A stretch of DNA of 64,000 bases from Streptomyces sp. B21-105 (GCF_036898465.1 NZ_JARUMJ010000001.1:992001-1056000); one strand, 5' to 3'. Counted from the first letter of the stretch, positions 55,732 through 63,680 are shown. Program-made: numbers and translations. The notes: a model not told the origin generated them from the letters alone.

Positions 55732-56214
55732 TCAACGGACGGGCCTTCCTGTCCGCCCCGCCGACGCCGGCGCGGGTGTACCCGCGGGTCGGTGGGGAGC
55801 GCTGGTCTGCACCGCGGGCCCGGTTCGGGGGCGAAGGCGGGCGAGCCGTTCGGCGGCGAGGTCCTTCTTGCCCGGAGCGTCCGGGTCGAGGAGCCACCGC
55901 ACGACCAGGGCCCGGCCGTCGCGTGCGGTGACAGCCGCGTTCACGCTGTGGGCAAGGCCCATCGTCGGGTCGTCGACCTCGCTGGGCTGGGTTTCCAGCG
56001 CGGCGAGGAGGTCGTCCTCCGCGCGCTCGAGCAGGGACTGGGCCTCGACGAGAAGGCCGTGCCACTTGACGACGTCGGTGGCGTCAGGGTTCACGGTCGG
56101 CGCGGCGGCGACCGCGGCCTTCAACTGGTCCATGTCCATGGCGAAGCGCGCTTCGATCCGTTCGGTGAGCACGCCCACGACATCCTCAGCCTCATCGGAT
56201 ATGCCGTCGGACAA
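55732..56214 (-). CDS. Helical protein of the long operon, unknown
   Basis: A 160-aa acidic protein. TTG 56214 with GGAG 8 nt upstream. Coiled-coil-like segments (LTERIEARFAMDMDQLKAAV; LLVEAQSLLERAEDDLLAAL) are followed by a strand VTARDGRALVVRWLLDPD and a Pro-rich tail. No domain recognised. Confidence 0.65.
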   Translation of the reverse strand: MSDGISDEAEDVVGVLTERIEARFAMDMDQLKAAVAAAPTVNPDATDVVKWHGLLVEAQSLLERAEDDLLAALETQPSEVDDPTMGLAHSVNAAVTARDGRALVVRWLLDPDAPGKKDLAAERLARLRPRTGPAVQTSAPHRPAGTPAPASAGRTGRPVR

Positions 56215-56315
56215 AAGAGAAACTCCTTTTCTAGAAAGACCGGTGCCTGGGGGGAATGCGAGGGGGCGGCCGTACCCGGCGGCTCAGCCGCTTACGGGCA
56301 CCTGCTGAATACCTG

Positions 56316-56663
56316 TCAGTCCAGGCACATACGGGTATCGCGGTAGACGTAGGTTCCGGACACCCAGCCCTTGACGCCGGTCGACCTGTCCGTGATGTAG
56401 AGCCAGTTGCCGCTCTTCTTGTGCACGGTGAACTTGTGGCTCTTGTAAAGCACGCCGAGCGCGGTGGACTTCGTGGTGGCCTTGGACCGGATGGTCACAG
56501 CCGACGCGTGGACCTTGTACGGCAGCGGCGGCAGGGACGAACAGCTGCTCGCGGGGGCCGCAGATACCGCGGCGGGTGCCGCACTGGCGGTGGTGGCGCA
56601 GAGCACCGGCAGGGCGAGCGTGCCGAGCATCGCCGCGGATATGGCAATTCGTGTGGAGCGCAT
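56316..56663 (-). CDS. Secreted SH3-like domain protein
   Basis: A 115-aa protein. Signal peptide (ISAAMLGTLALPVLCATTASA), then a small SH3-type domain: VTIRSKATTKSTALGVLYKS, KFTVHKKSGNWLYITD, VKGWVSGTYVYRD. The remaining Cys could form a disulfide. Such domains bind peptidoglycan or mediate contacts. ATG 56663 after GGAGG. A second SH3-like secreted protein lies at 62.0 kb in the transfer operon. Confidence 0.8.
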   Translation of the reverse strand: MRSTRIAISAAMLGTLALPVLCATTASAAPAAVSAAPASSCSSLPPLPYKVHASAVTIRSKATTKSTALGVLYKSHKFTVHKKSGNWLYITDRSTGVKGWVSGTYVYRDTRMCLD

Positions 56664-56811
56664 GCGGAAGAAACCTCCGTGAAGGCATAGGGATTGCGTG
56701 GAATGGCGCCGCGGGAGTTGTCCCGGCGGCTGTATAAGAGTCCGGAGAATCGCCGGTTTGGCTAACCGGCGATCGTCGGCTATGTTGCGCCGCCAGCGTC
56801 GGCTTTGGCGC

Positions 56812-57558
56812 TCAGCGCGAGCGGCCGGGCGGGCGTGGAGCAGGGGCCTTCGGCAGGACGGCCGGGCGGCTGGCTGCGGCTGCCGGGCGGACCGGCGGCA
56901 GGGGGCCGGCCTCGCCGGTAAGCCGGTCGTCGCACCACTGCAGGGCTTCGCCCACGGTGTCGAAGCCGCCCTCGCGCAGGGTGTGCGTCCACGCGTCGGT
57001 GTCGACCTCCTCGACCACGACGCGGAACGGGCTGGGGGCTCGCTCGTCCAGGGCGCGCAGTGCCACGACGGTGACCATGTCGTCCGGGTCGTCGCGGGTG
57101 TAGGAGTAGCCCATGGCGTAGTGGTCGCCGTCGCCCGCAAGGCGTCGCTCCAGCGCACGAGTCGCCTCGTCTGCCGGCGGTGGCCCCAGCTCGGGGTCGA
57201 GGCCGATGGCGTCCTGCGGGCAGCCGCGGTGGACGAGCCAGGACTGCGCCATCGCGGGCAGCGGCACGCCGGCCTGCTCGAAGGTGAACGTCCGCTTCTC
57301 TCGGTCCCGTTGCAGATGCACGGCGAGCAGCTGCGGCATACCAGAGTGTCCCCAGGTGGCGGTGCGGTCGAAGAGGACGTAGTAGCTGTGCGCGCCGTTG
57401 GGAGTGTGGTGTGCGGCGAGGGGGACGAGCATGTCCTCGTGGACGGCGACCTGGCGGTAGAAGTCGAGGTACACCTCCTCGTCGGCATCGAAGTCGTCCA
57501 GCTCGAAGTCGACTTGGGGGATGGGCTTCCGGGCCGGCGCCGGTTCGGTAGGGGGCAA
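56812..57558 (-). CDS. Unknown protein of the long operon
   Basis: A 248-aa protein, acidic at the start (VDFELDDFDADEEVYLDFYR), with beta-rich parts (HSYYVLFDRTATWGHSGMPQ) and a LVHRGCPQDAIGLDPE loop. The C-terminus is Pro/Ala-rich. Two adjacent TTG codons (57561, 57558) after GAAAGG are possible starts. No family recognised. Confidence 0.65.
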   Translation of the reverse strand: MPPTEPAPARKPIPQVDFELDDFDADEEVYLDFYRQVAVHEDMLVPLAAHHTPNGAHSYYVLFDRTATWGHSGMPQLLAVHLQRDREKRTFTFEQAGVPLPAMAQSWLVHRGCPQDAIGLDPELGPPPADEATRALERRLAGDGDHYAMGYSYTRDDPDDMVTVVALRALDERAPSPFRVVVEEVDTDAWTHTLREGGFDTVGEALQWCDDRLTGEAGPLPPVRPAAAASRPAVLPKAPAPRPPGRSR

Positions 57559-57578
57559 CAAGGGCCTTTCGGTGGAGT

Positions 57579-58277
57579 TCAGCGCCGCTGCACCGGGGTG
57601 GACGGCGATGTGCCGGGGCGAGCCGGGAGCGTGGGTGTCCGTGTCGTGGGGGTCCGCCGGGCGGCGAACAGCGCGGCGCGTCCGGCGTCGGTGAGTGCGA
57701 CCGGCTGGCCGGCGTGCACGGGGTGGTCGGTATCCCTCACGACCAGGCCGGCGTCCTCCAGTCGCTGCAGCTTGGCGTGTGGGATGCGGGTGCCGGAGGC
57801 GGCGGTGACGGATATCCGGCCGGTCAGCAGGTGTTCGTAGAGCTTGGCGCCACTGGCGATGGCGAGCAGCGCGGCCTGGTCGTCCGTCGAGAGCTGCTGC
57901 GCGCCGGGCGCCGGGGCCGCTGCGGCGGCCTCGATGGGCTCCAGGGCGGCGAGTACCTTCTCGGCGGCGGCGTTCCGCGCTTCGGCGGCCTTCTCCAGCT
58001 GGTCCACGGTGCGGTCGAGGCGCGTGAACAGGGCGTCGTTGACGTCGAACTCGCCGCTGGAAAGGCAGTGGAGGAGGCGGAGGTAGAAGGTGACGCCGGT
58101 CTGGGTCTTGGCTAGCTCGCGGTGCTGGTCGACCAGGTGGGAGTGTGGCTCGTCGAGGATGCCGCGGTCGCGGTAGGCCCACAGGGTGTCGATGTCGTGG
58201 CCTGTGGCGGCTTCGAGGCGGTGGTCGAGCGGGGAGACCGCACGCCGGGCTGGTGTCGGCGCGGGTTCAGGGGGCAT
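57579..58277 (-). CDS. Helical protein with a C-terminal winged-helix-like part
   Basis: A 232-aa protein. The N-terminal half is helical (GILDEPHSHLVDQHRELAKT; RLDRTVDQLEKAAEARNAAA). Residues about 135-210 read LAIASGAKLYEHLLTGRISVT ... IPHAKLQRLEDAGLVVRDT ... VALTDAGRAALFA, a marR/HxlR-like winged helix. Probably a DNA-binding control protein of the operon. ATG 58277; gap of 18 bp from the previous gene. Confidence 0.7.
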   Translation of the reverse strand: MPPEPAPTPARRAVSPLDHRLEAATGHDIDTLWAYRDRGILDEPHSHLVDQHRELAKTQTGVTFYLRLLHCLSSGEFDVNDALFTRLDRTVDQLEKAAEARNAAAEKVLAALEPIEAAAAAPAPGAQQLSTDDQAALLAIASGAKLYEHLLTGRISVTAASGTRIPHAKLQRLEDAGLVVRDTDHPVHAGQPVALTDAGRAALFAARRTPTTRTPTLPARPGTSPSTPVQRR

Positions 58278-58295
58278 AGGCGAGGTTCCGTGCGT

Positions 58296-58781
58296 TCAGC
58301 GGGTGTGGTGGTGTGCGGGGTTGTGTGCGGGACGGGGCAGACCCGGCATTGCGGTGGGCGGTGGACCGGGCCGGGGCGCGGGAGTGTGGGTGGTCAGCTG
58401 CGGGGAGCAGGAGCGTGCCGCGTGGGTGCGGGCGCTCAGCGGGCGGCGGGTCATCCCCAGGCGGCGGCCGACCTCGTCGTAGACGTCGTTGCCCGCGCGC
58501 GGCCGGATAGCGACGACGTGGATCTCCTTCGGGTGCGCGGACTCCGCGGGCGCCGGGCGGACGCCGTAGACGACGCGCCAGTCCTTGCGCGAGTCCACGA
58601 ACAACTTGCGGTAGCCCTCCAGGTCACCGTCGAGGCGCAGTCCGAAGCGCTGTGCGTTCACGACTTCCTGCAGGTAGGCGAGGGTGAGGTCGCGGATATC
58701 GCTGGGGGCTTGGAGGAGATCGGTCAGCGCGCGGGGGTCGAAGCTCAGTCCGAAGGCGGGCTGTCCCTGTCCCGCGGTCAT
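58296..58781 (-). CDS. RelE/ParE-fold protein, possible toxin-like
   Basis: A 161-aa protein. The block LFVDSRKDWRVVYGVRPAPA followed by KEIHVVAIRPRAGNDVYDEV resembles the RelE/ParE fold (Arg in the central strand, conserved final strand). There is a long Pro-rich tail after about 115, and no classic antitoxin gene beside it. It overlaps the DUF4913 gene by ATGA. Could be a ribosome-dependent RNase-type toxin or a benign relative. Confidence 0.65.
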   Translation of the reverse strand: MTAGQGQPAFGLSFDPRALTDLLQAPSDIRDLTLAYLQEVVNAQRFGLRLDGDLEGYRKLFVDSRKDWRVVYGVRPAPAESAHPKEIHVVAIRPRAGNDVYDEVGRRLGMTRRPLSARTHAARSCSPQLTTHTPAPRPGPPPTAMPGLPRPAHNPAHHHTR

Positions 58782-59419
58782 GACGTCGGCTCTGCAGGCC
58801 CGTCGGCTTCCGCCGTGGACGCCGTCTCCGTGCGCGCGGACGGCGGCGGGCCGGGCAGAAGGCGGTGCGCGGGCCGGTCGGGAGAGGTCATGCAGGCCGA
58901 CAGCGGACCGCCCGGTGCGCGGACGGCCGCAAGGGCGTGGGTGAGGAAGTCCCGGTGCCACACGAACAGGCCGCTCAATCCGGCTTCGGGGTCCTTGTGT
59001 TGCTGGTAGGCGAGCCACAGGGCGTGGAGCCAGGCCACGACGTCGTCGTGCTCCTGCCACTGCAGGCACCAGGGCGCTGCGGTGGTGACCTCCGACCCGT
59101 ACACCGGGAGGAAGAAGTCGTCGATCCAGTCCGACAAGGCGTCGAGTTCGTCTTCGCGTTCCTCCCCGTCGAGTTCCAGGATCGGGCGGGGCTCCGGCGG
59201 AGCGGCGGCAGGCGGCCCGCCGAGCCCCGGCATGCCGAACGCGGCGAACGGCGATCCGCTCGGCTCCGGGGCGGACGCGAGGTGGTCGAGTTGCTGCGCC
59301 TGTTGCGCCGACTGCTCCATGAGCCGTCGGACGCTCGCCTCGATTCCTTCCAGCTGTGGATCGGGAATGCGTACCGGCTCCAACTCCCCATCGTCAGGGG
59401 GTTTTATGGGTTCGGGCAT
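58778..59419 (-). CDS. DUF4913 protein
   Basis: A 213-aa protein. ATG 59419 follows GGAGG. The N-terminal 80 residues are disordered. The DUF4913 signature follows: LSDWIDDFFLPVYGSEV, WCLQWQEHDDVVAWLHALWL and LFVWHRDFLTHALAAVRAP. Family is typical of Streptomyces plasmids; function unknown. The RelE-like gene is translationally coupled behind it. Confidence 0.8.
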   Translation of the reverse strand: MPEPIKPPDDGELEPVRIPDPQLEGIEASVRRLMEQSAQQAQQLDHLASAPEPSGSPFAAFGMPGLGGPPAAAPPEPRPILELDGEEREDELDALSDWIDDFFLPVYGSEVTTAAPWCLQWQEHDDVVAWLHALWLAYQQHKDPEAGLSGLFVWHRDFLTHALAAVRAPGGPLSACMTSPDRPAHRLLPGPPPSARTETASTAEADGPAEPTS

Positions 59420-59561
59420 GAAGAAGTTGGGCCTCCTACGAGACGCGGAATGTAAGGAAGACGGAAGCGGCAATGCTCGGACCGCCGACGGGTGACAAGT
59501 CCACTTTCGCCGGATTGCCGACTAGGGCGCCGGTCGCCTTGACGGGAAGCGCGCTCGCGGC

Positions 59562-60317
59562 TCAGGCGGTGAGAACCACGTCGTCTTGCGTGCGGGTCTC
59601 GCGGATCGTCTCGGTGAGCCGGTCAGCCGCGATCGCCGCGTAGTGCTCGGTCTTCTCCACGCCGATGAAGTCCCTGCCTTCCAGCAGAGCGGCCACCCCC
59701 GTGGAGCCGGAGCCGGCACAGAAGTCGAGCACCGTACCGCCCTCAGGACTGATCTTGACCAGCTCGCGCATCACCTCGACGGGCTTCTGCGTGATGTGCT
59801 GACGCTTCGCCCCCGAGGGCTGCGAGGCCGAGTACAGACCGGGCAGATAGACGGGGTTCCGGGAGCCGTCGATCGCCCCCTTGCTGGCCCAGACGATGAA
59901 TTCACAGTTCTGGGTGAACCGGCCCTTCTGGGGCCTGGCCTGCGGCTTGTGCCAGGCCAGTACCCCGCGCCACAGCCACCCTGCCGCCTGGATCGCATCC
60001 GTCGTGATCGGGAGTTGACGCCAGTCGGTGAACAGCAGAGCGGTCCCGCCGGTCTTGGTGAGGCGGTGGGCTTCGGTCATGATCTGCGTCAGCCAGAACC
60101 CGTAGCTGCGCTGGTCCATGTTCTCGCCGGTGAAGTCCGGCAGGGTGTGCTGGGCGTCGGCGGAAGTGTACTTCTGCTTCGCGGAGCGGGTGGTGCGCTC
60201 CTTCGCGGTCCTACCGCCCGAGTTGTACGGCGGATCGGTAATGACGGAGTCGACGCAGCCGTCCGGAAGGCCGGCGAGAACATTGAGGGCGTCGCCCTGG
60301 TGCAGGGAAAAAGGCAA
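59562..60317 (-). CDS. Orphan DNA methyltransferase (N6-A/N4-C, beta class)
   Basis: A 251-aa protein. Catalytic motif IV VITDPPYNSGG near the start, target region with ADAQHTLPDFTGENMDQRSYGFW, then motif I FCAGSGSTGVAALLEGRDF near the end: the beta-class order. TTG 60317 is preferred (AGGGG upstream, and the domain starts right there); the longer frame to 60572 runs through the inverted repeat. No restriction gene is adjacent, so it may protect the incoming element from host restriction or mark its replication state. First gene of the long minus-strand operon. Confidence 0.9.
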   Translation of the reverse strand: MPFSLHQGDALNVLAGLPDGCVDSVITDPPYNSGGRTAKERTTRSAKQKYTSADAQHTLPDFTGENMDQRSYGFWLTQIMTEAHRLTKTGGTALLFTDWRQLPITTDAIQAAGWLWRGVLAWHKPQARPQKGRFTQNCEFIVWASKGAIDGSRNPVYLPGLYSASQPSGAKRQHITQKPVEVMRELVKISPEGGTVLDFCAGSGSTGVAALLEGRDFIGVEKTEHYAAIAADRLTETIRETRTQDDVVLTA

Positions 60318-60439
60318 AGAGGAACCCCTATTCGGTGCGGAGTCGCGGAGAGAACTCACCGCCTCGCACAGAAATCCTCGCGGGCCGGAAGTGGGCATGC
60401 AGAAGCCCAGGGCCACAGACCGAGGAAGGCGAGGGGGGA

Positions 60440-60558
60440 GTCCAAAAACTGTAGAGGCGAAAACGCCGACGACCAAAAAGCTGGCGTGAGGTGCCGGATT
60501 CCGATACCTCACGCCAGCTTTTTGGTCAACCGCCGATCTGGGCCTACTGTTTTTGAAC
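60440..60558. promoter_or_regulatory. Symmetric inverted repeat between divergent transfer operons
   Basis: Arms 60440-60492 and 60506-60558 (53 bp each, 13-bp spacer). The inner 22 bp (60471-60492 and 60506-60527) are perfectly complementary. The outer 15 bp match except two positions. Each arm contains two CCAAAAA sites 31 bp apart, so four similar sites are arranged symmetrically. It could fold as a terminator, but it lies between divergent genes (methyltransferase and NlpC/P60), where an operator or cis-acting origin is more likely. Confidence 0.8.
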
Positions 60559-60770
60559 CGCCCGGCGCACACCGCCGCTGACTACTCCCCTGCCCCACCT
60601 CACGGAGGTACCCCTTTGCCCCGGCACACCTAGCTCACCGCCCGGCCACGCGGAGCGAGCGGCAACTCGCCACACCGGCCCGCCTTGATCGCCCACCCCG
60701 GCCGCCGCGCCCTTCCCATCACGCCTCGCGCACGCGGCACGGCCGGACACTGCACCCCGAAGGACACGCT

Positions 60771-60833
60771 CATGACGTCTCGCCACCCACCCACGCCCGA
60801 AAGCCCTGACCGGCGAGCGATCCGCTCCGGTTG
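60771..60833 (+). CDS. 20-codon leader ORF overlapping the NlpC/P60 start
   Basis: ATG 60771 after GAAGGACA opens MTSRHPPTPESPDRRAIRSG and ends at TGA 60831-60833, which overlaps the TTG of the next gene (TTGA). It is either a short leader peptide used for translational coupling or the true N-terminus of NlpC/P60 separated by a one-base frameshift. Confidence 0.5.
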
Positions 60834-61964
60834 AAGGCGCTCGCCGCCGGCATCGGCGTCGTCTTCCTCTCCCCGATCCTGATCGCCGGCACCGGCATGA
60901 TGCTGGCCTCCTCCGCCGACGCCGTGCAGAGCAGCAGCTCCTTCAGCAGCTGCCTCACCGACATCGACACCGACGAGGTCGCCGAGCAGGTCACCAAGAT
61001 TCTCGACGGCGCGTCCGGCAAGAACGTCCACGTCGAGGGCCTGGACCTGCCCGCCGAACAAGTCCCCAACGCGGCGACGATCGTGGCCGCCGGCCTCTCG
61101 CTCGACGTCCCCAGGAAGGGACAGATCATCGCGCTCGCCACCGCGATGCAGGAGAGCCGGCTGCGCAACCTCAACTACGGCGACCGGGACTCGCTCGGCC
61201 TGTTCCAGCAGCGTCCCTCCCAGGGCTGGGGCAGTGCCCAGCAGATCCGCGATCCGGTCTACGCCTCCGAGCAGTTCTACAAGCACTTGCTCAAGGTGAG
61301 CGGCTGGCAGCAGATGACCGTCCCCCAGGCCGCCCAAGCCGTGCAGAGATCCGCCTACCCCGACGCGTATGCGCAGTGGGAGAGCCTGGCCACCGCGCTG
61401 CAGGATGCCATCGCCAAGACCTTCCCGGGCGGCGGCACCGACGCGGACAACGAGGACGCAGACCAGGGCGAGCAAGCATCGACCGGCACGAGCGGCTGTG
61501 CTCCGGGCCAGGACGGTTCCGGCTTCGGCCGTATCCCCGAGGGAAGCGTCCCGAAGGGCTACGCGATCCCTAAGGACGCCGATCCGAAGGCGCGCAAGGC
61601 CATCGAGTGGGCGATGCACCAGCTCGGCACGCTCTACCAGTGGGGCGGCACCTGCACCAACGCGCATGGTCCTGACCCGATGGGCCGTTGCGACTGCTCC
61701 AGCCTGATGCAGCAGGCGTACGCACATGCAGGCGTCACTCTCACCCGCACCACGTATACGCAGGTCAACGAGGGCAAGGCGGTCTCGCCAGCCCAACTCA
61801 AGCCCGGCGATCTGATCTTCAGCCGCGGCACCGCCGCCCGCCCTGAGCACGTCGGCATGTACATGGGCGAGGGCCTCGTGATCGAGGCGCCGCGCACCAC
61901 CAAGCCGGTCCGGATCACTCCGATCAAGGACTGGACGATTCTCGCCGCCCGCCGCGTTCTCTGA
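60831..61964 (+). CDS. Transfer-operon peptidoglycan hydrolase (NlpC/P60)
   Basis: A 377-aa protein. One N-terminal helix (AAGIGVVFLSPILIAGTGMM) leads to an exterior part with a lysozyme-like domain at about 90-190: IALATAMQESRLRNLNYGDRD, then SLGLFQQRPSQGWGSAQQI. An NlpC/P60 domain covers about 245-375, with catalytic Cys in GRCDCSSLMQQAYAHAG and His in RPEHVGMYMG. Two wall-cutting domains in one membrane-anchored protein fit cell-wall opening for conjugation (VirB1-like). The TTG start is unusual and has no ribosome-binding site of its own. Confidence 0.9.
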   Translation: MKALAAGIGVVFLSPILIAGTGMMLASSADAVQSSSSFSSCLTDIDTDEVAEQVTKILDGASGKNVHVEGLDLPAEQVPNAATIVAAGLSLDVPRKGQIIALATAMQESRLRNLNYGDRDSLGLFQQRPSQGWGSAQQIRDPVYASEQFYKHLLKVSGWQQMTVPQAAQAVQRSAYPDAYAQWESLATALQDAIAKTFPGGGTDADNEDADQGEQASTGTSGCAPGQDGSGFGRIPEGSVPKGYAIPKDADPKARKAIEWAMHQLGTLYQWGGTCTNAHGPDPMGRCDCSSLMQQAYAHAGVTLTRTTYTQVNEGKAVSPAQLKPGDLIFSRGTAARPEHVGMYMGEGLVIEAPRTTKPVRITPIKDWTILAARRVL

Positions 61965-62036
61965 CGCCGGCCGGGGCGCGAGGGCCCCGGCGCACCATCT
62001 CTGACCGAGATTCCCCCAACAGTACGGAGCATCTTC

Positions 62037-62405
62037 TTGATAACCCGCCCCCGCGCCCCGCGTGCCCTCGCGGCAGCCTCTCTGGGCCTGGCCGTCGCCG
62101 CCGGCGGCCTCGCCACCGCCACCGCAGCACAGGCGTACGACACCGGCACCACCACCATCAGCTGCAGTGCGGTCAAGGTGCGCAAGGCACCGTCGAAGAC
62201 GTCCACGGTCTTGGGCATCGGCTACAGGCACGACAAGGTCGTCTACGACCAGTGGGTCTACAAGAAGGCCGAGAAGACCTGGTACACGCGCGGCACCGTC
62301 ACCCGGAAGTCGGACGGCAAGAAAATCGGCCGCGGTTACATGATCTACAACTGCGCGAACCCGTACAAGACCAACCCCGCTCCGAAGCCGCCGATCCCGA
62401 AGTAG
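62037..62405 (+). CDS. Secreted SH3-like protein in transfer operon
   Basis: A 122-aa protein with a TTG start (62037), signal peptide (AAASLGLAVAAGGLATATAAQA) and an SH3-like domain: CSAVKVRKAPSKTSTVLGIG, DKVVYDQWVYKKAEKTWYTR, GRGYMIYNCANPY. Two cysteines could pair. Its Pro/Lys tail could attach it to the wall or another protein. Relative of the 56.3-kb SH3-like protein, suggesting two related wall/contact factors. Confidence 0.75.
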   Translation: MITRPRAPRALAAASLGLAVAAGGLATATAAQAYDTGTTTISCSAVKVRKAPSKTSTVLGIGYRHDKVVYDQWVYKKAEKTWYTRGTVTRKSDGKKIGRGYMIYNCANPYKTNPAPKPPIPK

Positions 62406-62649
62406 GGGTCTTCCACTGCCGGTTCGGCCCCTGAGCCGGCGCCTTCGCCGGGAGCACCGGCTCGGTCCGCAGCCTCGGCGCGGCACCTGCTGCGTCCTCG
62501 TGCGAGCGATGCCGTCTCTTCGCGGACGCCGCCCGGCCAGCCCGTGCATCCACGGTGTCTGCCCTCCCTTTCTACGAGGCGCTGCCTCGTTCCTCCCTTT
62601 CCTTCTGTGATTCCCGCGCGCCAAATTTCGGCGCGCCCAAGGAGCTTCC
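62406..62649. other. Spacer in transfer operon
   Basis: 244 bp without a gene. Around 62572-62642 there are T-rich patches (CTTCCTTTCC-like). AAGGAG at about 62640 is the likely ribosome-binding site of the next gene. No hairpin stood out. Confidence 0.35.
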
Positions 62650-62958
62650 TTGCCCCTACTCGAAACCGTGCAGTACCTGGCCTACGATCCCGGCATCACG
62701 CCGTCGGGCGGTGGCCTGCCCGGCCTGAGCGTGCTGAAGAACGTCGTCAACTCGATCAACCTGTTCGGCATCATCGCCGTCGTCGGCGCCCTCGCTGTGT
62801 CGCTCGGCGTGTGGGCTTGGGGACACCACACGGGCGGTCACCAGGCCGAGGCCAACGGGAAGAAGGGCGCGGTCGTGGCCGCGGGCGCCGCCCTGGGCCT
62901 GGGCGCCGCGAACGGCATCGTCGCGTTCTTCTCGACCCTCGGGTCGCAGGTGCACTGA
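62650..62958 (+). CDS. DUF6112 / VirB2-pilin-like membrane protein
   Basis: A 102-aa protein, TTG start behind AAGGAG. Two long helices (LFGIIAVVGALAVSLGVWAW; KGAVVAAGAALGLGAANGIV) joined by a short loop (GHHTGGHQAEANGK): the size and layout of TrbC/VirB2-type pilin subunits and of DUF6112 proteins of Streptomyces transfer clusters. The stop overlaps the next start (TGATG). Confidence 0.8.
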   Translation: MPLLETVQYLAYDPGITPSGGGLPGLSVLKNVVNSINLFGIIAVVGALAVSLGVWAWGHHTGGHQAEANGKKGAVVAAGAALGLGAANGIVAFFSTLGSQVH

Positions 62959-63644
62959 TGAAGAAACGACTCCCCTCCCTGTCGTCGTATGGCAGTGGCT
63001 GGTCGGCCAACCGGCGCATCGCGATCGTCGCCTCCGCCGTCGCAGTCCTGCTCGCCGTCGCCGGGATCGTCGCCCTGCTGACCGGCGGCGGCAACGGCCA
63101 CCAGGCCCCGGGCACCGCCGCGCCTACCCCGAGTGGCAGCCCGTCCTCCTCCGAGGCCGCCCCCAAGCCTTCCTCCGGATCCGGGTCGGTGTCCCAGCCT
63201 CCGCAGATCGCCGAACCGGTCGCCTACGCCAAGGCGGCGGCCCAGATGCTGTGGTCCTACGACACCCGCGACACCAGCCGCGACCAACAACTCGCCGGCA
63301 TGCGCGCCTGGATGACCACGGAGACCACGTACACCGACTGGGCCTCGGTCTCTGGCCAAGTGCCCGATCCGGTGCTGTGGTCGCGGATGGCCGACCAGGA
63401 CCAGCACGCCACCGCCAGCGTCACCGAGGGCCACTACCCCTCCGCGTTCAAGCAGGCGCTGGCCGACGACCCGTCCGCGATCACCGAGGCGTACATCTAC
63501 GTCGTCACCGTCAACGGCACGCAGCAGATCGCCTGGAAAAAGGGCGGCGGCGGAGCCGAGGAACGGGCCGTGACCCTCGCCGTCCAGTGCCGCCCGAATC
63601 ACGACTGCACCCTGGCCGCCATCGCCCCGAGCGTCACGCAGTGA
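62958..63644 (+). CDS. Transfer-channel accessory membrane protein (TcpC/VirB8-like candidate)
   Basis: A 228-aa protein. A cytosolic start with basic residues, one helix (IVASAVAVLLAVAGIVALLT), a Pro/Ser spacer, and a soluble exterior domain from about 85: AKAAAQMLWSYDTRDTSRDQ, AGMRAWMTTETTYTDWAS, EAYIYVVTVNGTQQIAWKKG. This is the layout of VirB8/TcpC (NTF2-like) bridging proteins. Overlaps the pilin-like gene. Confidence 0.75.
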   Translation: MKKRLPSLSSYGSGWSANRRIAIVASAVAVLLAVAGIVALLTGGGNGHQAPGTAAPTPSGSPSSSEAAPKPSSGSGSVSQPPQIAEPVAYAKAAAQMLWSYDTRDTSRDQQLAGMRAWMTTETTYTDWASVSGQVPDPVLWSRMADQDQHATASVTEGHYPSAFKQALADDPSAITEAYIYVVTVNGTQQIAWKKGGGGAEERAVTLAVQCRPNHDCTLAAIAPSVTQ

Positions 63645-63665
63645 CCCGCGCCTGAGACAAGAAAG

Positions 63666-63680
63666 GAGGAGTAACTCCTC
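63666..63680 (+). promoter_or_regulatory. Hairpin that covers a ribosome-binding site
   Basis: GAGGAG at 63666-63671 pairs with CTCCTC at 63675-63680 around a TAA loop. The 5' half contains the Shine-Dalgarno bases of the next gene and the 3' half ends directly before the GTG. Such a stem would limit free initiation and make the gene depend on translation from upstream. Confidence 0.55.

Noticed and set aside
60630..62624. 664-codon minus-strand frame opposite the transfer genes
   Set aside because: Shadow frame; the plus strand encodes clear NlpC/P60 and SH3-like proteins.
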